Shown here one piece after another: positions 6,377 to 7,414 of a DNA stretch of 7,414 nt. Each line of letters opens with the position of its first letter. Position 1 is the first letter of the stretch. This DNA is from Methyloprofundus sp. (GTDB lineage: Bacteria > Pseudomonadota > Gammaproteobacteria > Methylococcales > Methylomonadaceae). A program made the translations under genes and the position numbers. The stretch covers positions 1-7,414 of the forward strand of contig WTCN01000282.1 of the NCBI GenBank assembly GCA_013138555.1, given 5' to 3'. The notes under the pieces are model-generated. The model made no database searches, was not told where the DNA came from, and worked only from the letters and a program-made list of their open reading frames with translations.

Positions 6377-6709
6377 ATGAAAACAATCAATAAAACTAAA
6401 TTTGCTATCGGCGCGTCAATCATCGCTGGACTAACGACTGGATGTGCATCTGACAGTAACCCATTTGCTCAGGAGGAATTATCATCAGGCTATATGAATC
6501 AGGCTGAATCTGATGCACAAAAAGCAAAAGAGGCTGCTTGCGGTGAGGGTAAATGTGGTGGAGACATGGCTGCTCCAGCAGAAACGCCTAAAGCAGTCGA
6601 AGCTAAATGTGGTGAAGGTAAGTGTGGCGAAAAAATGGCGGCCCCGGTAGAAACGCCAAAAGCAGCTGAAGGCAAATGCGGTGAAGGTAAGTGTGGAGCT
6701 GACAAGTAA
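6377..6709 (+). CDS. HvfA-like EGKCG-repeat protein, probable RiPP precursor (MNIO/bufferin type)
   Basis: A 110-aa exported protein. Residues 1-22 form a signal peptide ending LTTGC, which could be a lipobox with Cys23 lipidated. Next comes NPFAQEELSSGYM (28-40), resembling the segment after the signal in HvfA-family proteins. The rest is repetitive, with a 23-residue period: CGEGKCG at 55-61, 78-84 and 101-107, linked by MAAPxETPKAxE. The pentapeptide EGKCG occurs four times (57-61, 80-84, 98-102, 103-107). In the characterised family, an MNIO (DUF692) enzyme with a partner protein oxidises the EGKCG cysteines, and the product is linked to copper binding and protection. That chemistry is inferred here by similarity. 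No DUF692, DUF2063 or DoxX gene is adjacent: upstream is intergenic and downstream is a convergent gene. AGGA lies six bases before the ATG. An unmodified cysteine-rich metal-binding lipoprotein is the alternative. Confidence 0.85.
   Translation: MKTINKTKFAIGASIIAGLTTGCASDSNPFAQEELSSGYMNQAESDAQKAKEAACGEGKCGGDMAAPAETPKAVEAKCGEGKCGEKMAAPVETPKAAEGKCGEGKCGADK
6533..6709 (+). repeat. 69-bp coding repeats in the HvfA-like gene
   Basis: Two full 69-bp units (6533-6601 and 6602-6670) and a partial third (6671-6709, including the stop) encode residues 53-75, 76-98 and 99-110. Each begins with xxCGEGKCG. Many differences between units are silent (GAG/GAA, AAA/AAG, TGT/TGC), so the cysteine motif seems better kept than the DNA. 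The third unit is cut short after CGADK. Confidence 0.8.
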
Positions 6710-6724
6710 TTCACCCGTACTTTG

Positions 6725-6761
6725 AAAAGCCTTGATGCAGCTTGTCACATCAAGGCTTTTT
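6725..6761. terminator. Bidirectional intrinsic terminator between convergent genes
   Basis: A perfect 13-bp stem, AAAAGCCTTGATG (6725-6737) with CATCAAGGCTTTT (6748-6760), has a ten-base loop and T-runs on both strands (the plus-strand run reaches 6761). It starts 16 bases after the stop of the HvfA-like gene and can also stop minus-strand transcripts from the EF-hand gene. Confidence 0.9.
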
Positions 6762-6780
6762 AATACCCCTTCAGCCATAG

Positions 6781-6827
6781 GCAGGCAGAAATACAAAAGA
6801 TCAACATCCCCTCGGTATCCTGCCTGC
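6781..6827. other. Hairpin-forming inverted repeat past the EF-hand gene
   Basis: GCAGGCAG (6781-6788) and CTGCCTGC (6820-6827) pair perfectly around a 31-base loop. On the minus strand it lies 27 bases after the EF-hand stop and before the shared terminator, so it would sit in that mRNA's 3' untranslated part. No T-run follows, so it is not a terminator by itself. Confidence 0.45.
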
Positions 6828-6853
6828 TTTATACAGCTTACATAGTATTGAAT

Positions 6854-7198
6854 TTATTTTATTTCATTTGGTTCAACTAATTCATCACCATCTTTATCCA
6901 GTATATTAATAATGGTTTCAGCATCTTCTTCAATACTATCTTCCATATTCATAATCACTTGGTTGATCGCTTCTTGAGACATCCCTTTTTTCTGCATTTT
7001 AATTGCTTTATTAATTGCATCTTCACGCAATTCTACTTCAACTTCATCAGCAGTAATATATGAATCATTGTTCTGATCATACTGAGCCGGTGTTATCTTT
7101 TGCACAGCCTGCTCTGAATAAGGAACATACCTTGCGTTTGCATCAAAAACAACGATAGCCAAAACCGCAGGAACCATTCCCATTAATATCTTTTTCAT
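6854..7198 (-). CDS. Small periplasmic EF-hand protein
   Basis: A 114-aa predicted exported calcium-binding protein. MKKILMGMVPAVLAIVV is a signal peptide with a likely signal peptidase I cut after DANA (residue 22). Two EF-hand loops are visible: DQNNDSYITADE (41-52) and DKDGDELVEPNE (101-112), each with acidic or amide ligands at positions 1, 3 and 5 and Glu at 12. A helical, charged stretch rich in Glu, Met and Ile links them. The second loop ends two residues before the stop, so its exit helix is missing. The start at 7198 is preferred over the in-frame ATG at 7240: it has AAGGA upstream at a good distance, gives a normal signal peptide, and the longer form would begin over the likely promoter. 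It converges on the HvfA-like gene with a shared terminator. The specific role is unknown; calcium binding follows from the motif. Confidence 0.85.
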   Translation of the reverse strand: MKKILMGMVPAVLAIVVFDANARYVPYSEQAVQKITPAQYDQNNDSYITADEVEVELREDAINKAIKMQKKGMSQEAINQVIMNMEDSIEEDAETIINILDKDGDELVEPNEIK

Positions 7199-7230
7199 TA
7201 CTCTTTCCTTTATTATCTTTAAAAACGTTA

Positions 7231-7239
7231 ATAATAGCA
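7231..7239 (-). promoter_or_regulatory. Candidate extended -10 promoter of the EF-hand gene
   Basis: The minus strand reads TGC-TATTAT, an extended -10. It would start transcription near 7224 and leave a leader of about 26 bases before the ATG at 7198. The -35 region is poor (TTTCGT at about 7254-7259), which an extended -10 can tolerate. Confidence 0.4.
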
Positions 7240-7414
7240 TGCTAAGTTCAGAGACGAAAGCACCTGTCTATCGCCGTTGTAGCTATCTATTGATCTAGAG
7301 GCTTCCCTATATCATAAACCCCCACACTGACTGCTTTGCATTTTCATCACTTGATGTCACCTCATAACTATGTCATGATTGATAGATTTTTCAAACAATT
7401 TTAACCTTTAAAGA

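Noticed and set aside
6485..6796. Minus-strand ORFs of 103 aa (6485-6796) and 71 aa (6499-6714) opposite the EGKCG gene
   Set aside because: They mirror the repeats of the real plus-strand gene, giving low-complexity His/Pro- or Phe-rich products. The longer one runs through the terminator. No ribosome site was seen.
7199..7240. ATG at 7240 as start of the EF-hand protein
   Set aside because: It adds 14 residues ahead of a complete signal peptide and overlaps the likely promoter, while the ATG at 7198 has AAGGA upstream.
7365..7394. TTGAT-N6-TTCAA-like sequence near the right end as an FNR box
   Set aside because: The spacing is six rather than four and one half is imperfect, so it does not meet the FNR consensus.

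Overview
The window looks like chromosomal DNA of a fairly AT-rich gammaproteobacterium. The signs are a giant c-di-GMP signalling protein, a Crp/Fnr regulator with a CxxCPIR start, an HvfA-like EGKCG-repeat protein and two kinds of REP-like intergenic palindrome. I cannot name the genus. I see no phage, IS, CRISPR, rRNA or tRNA sequence.

Layout. Positions 37-116 hold two REP-like hairpin units in inverted orientation. Positions 181-4881 (minus) encode a 1566-aa membrane sensor with a periplasmic SBP_bac_3 domain, a membrane helix, five PAS domains, GGDEF, EAL and a C-terminal zinc-binding CZB domain. The GGDEF half keeps its signature and I-site but has Ala at the metal-binding Asp position. 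The EAL half looks intact, so my best guess is a phosphodiesterase controlled by several inputs. The divergent spacer 4882-5173 carries a near-perfect palindrome, possible promoters and two competing hairpins. The Crp/Fnr regulator follows on the plus strand at 5174-5869, and three bases after its stop comes an unrecognised 47-codon ORF (5873-6016) with a signal-peptide-like start. The gene-poor stretch 6017-6376 contains a second, unrelated inverted pair of REP-like hairpins and a possible operator. Positions 6377-6709 encode a small exported or lipidated protein with three copies of CGEGKCG, the hallmark of HvfA-type (MNIO-modified, copper-linked) RiPP precursors. No modification enzyme is encoded beside it. 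It ends at a strong bidirectional terminator shared with a convergent minus-strand gene for a small periplasmic EF-hand protein (6854-7198). Positions 7240-7414 hold that gene's probable upstream region and nothing else I can identify.

How the genes may relate. The sensor and the Crp/Fnr regulator share an upstream region and may be co-regulated. The two small exported proteins converge on one terminator but are not an operon. A metal theme can be inferred (zinc for CZB, probably copper for the EGKCG protein, calcium for the EF-hands), but the sequence does not show that these genes act in one pathway. The strongest lead is the orphan EGKCG precursor. The altered GGDEF site and the hairpin covariation in both repeat elements come next.
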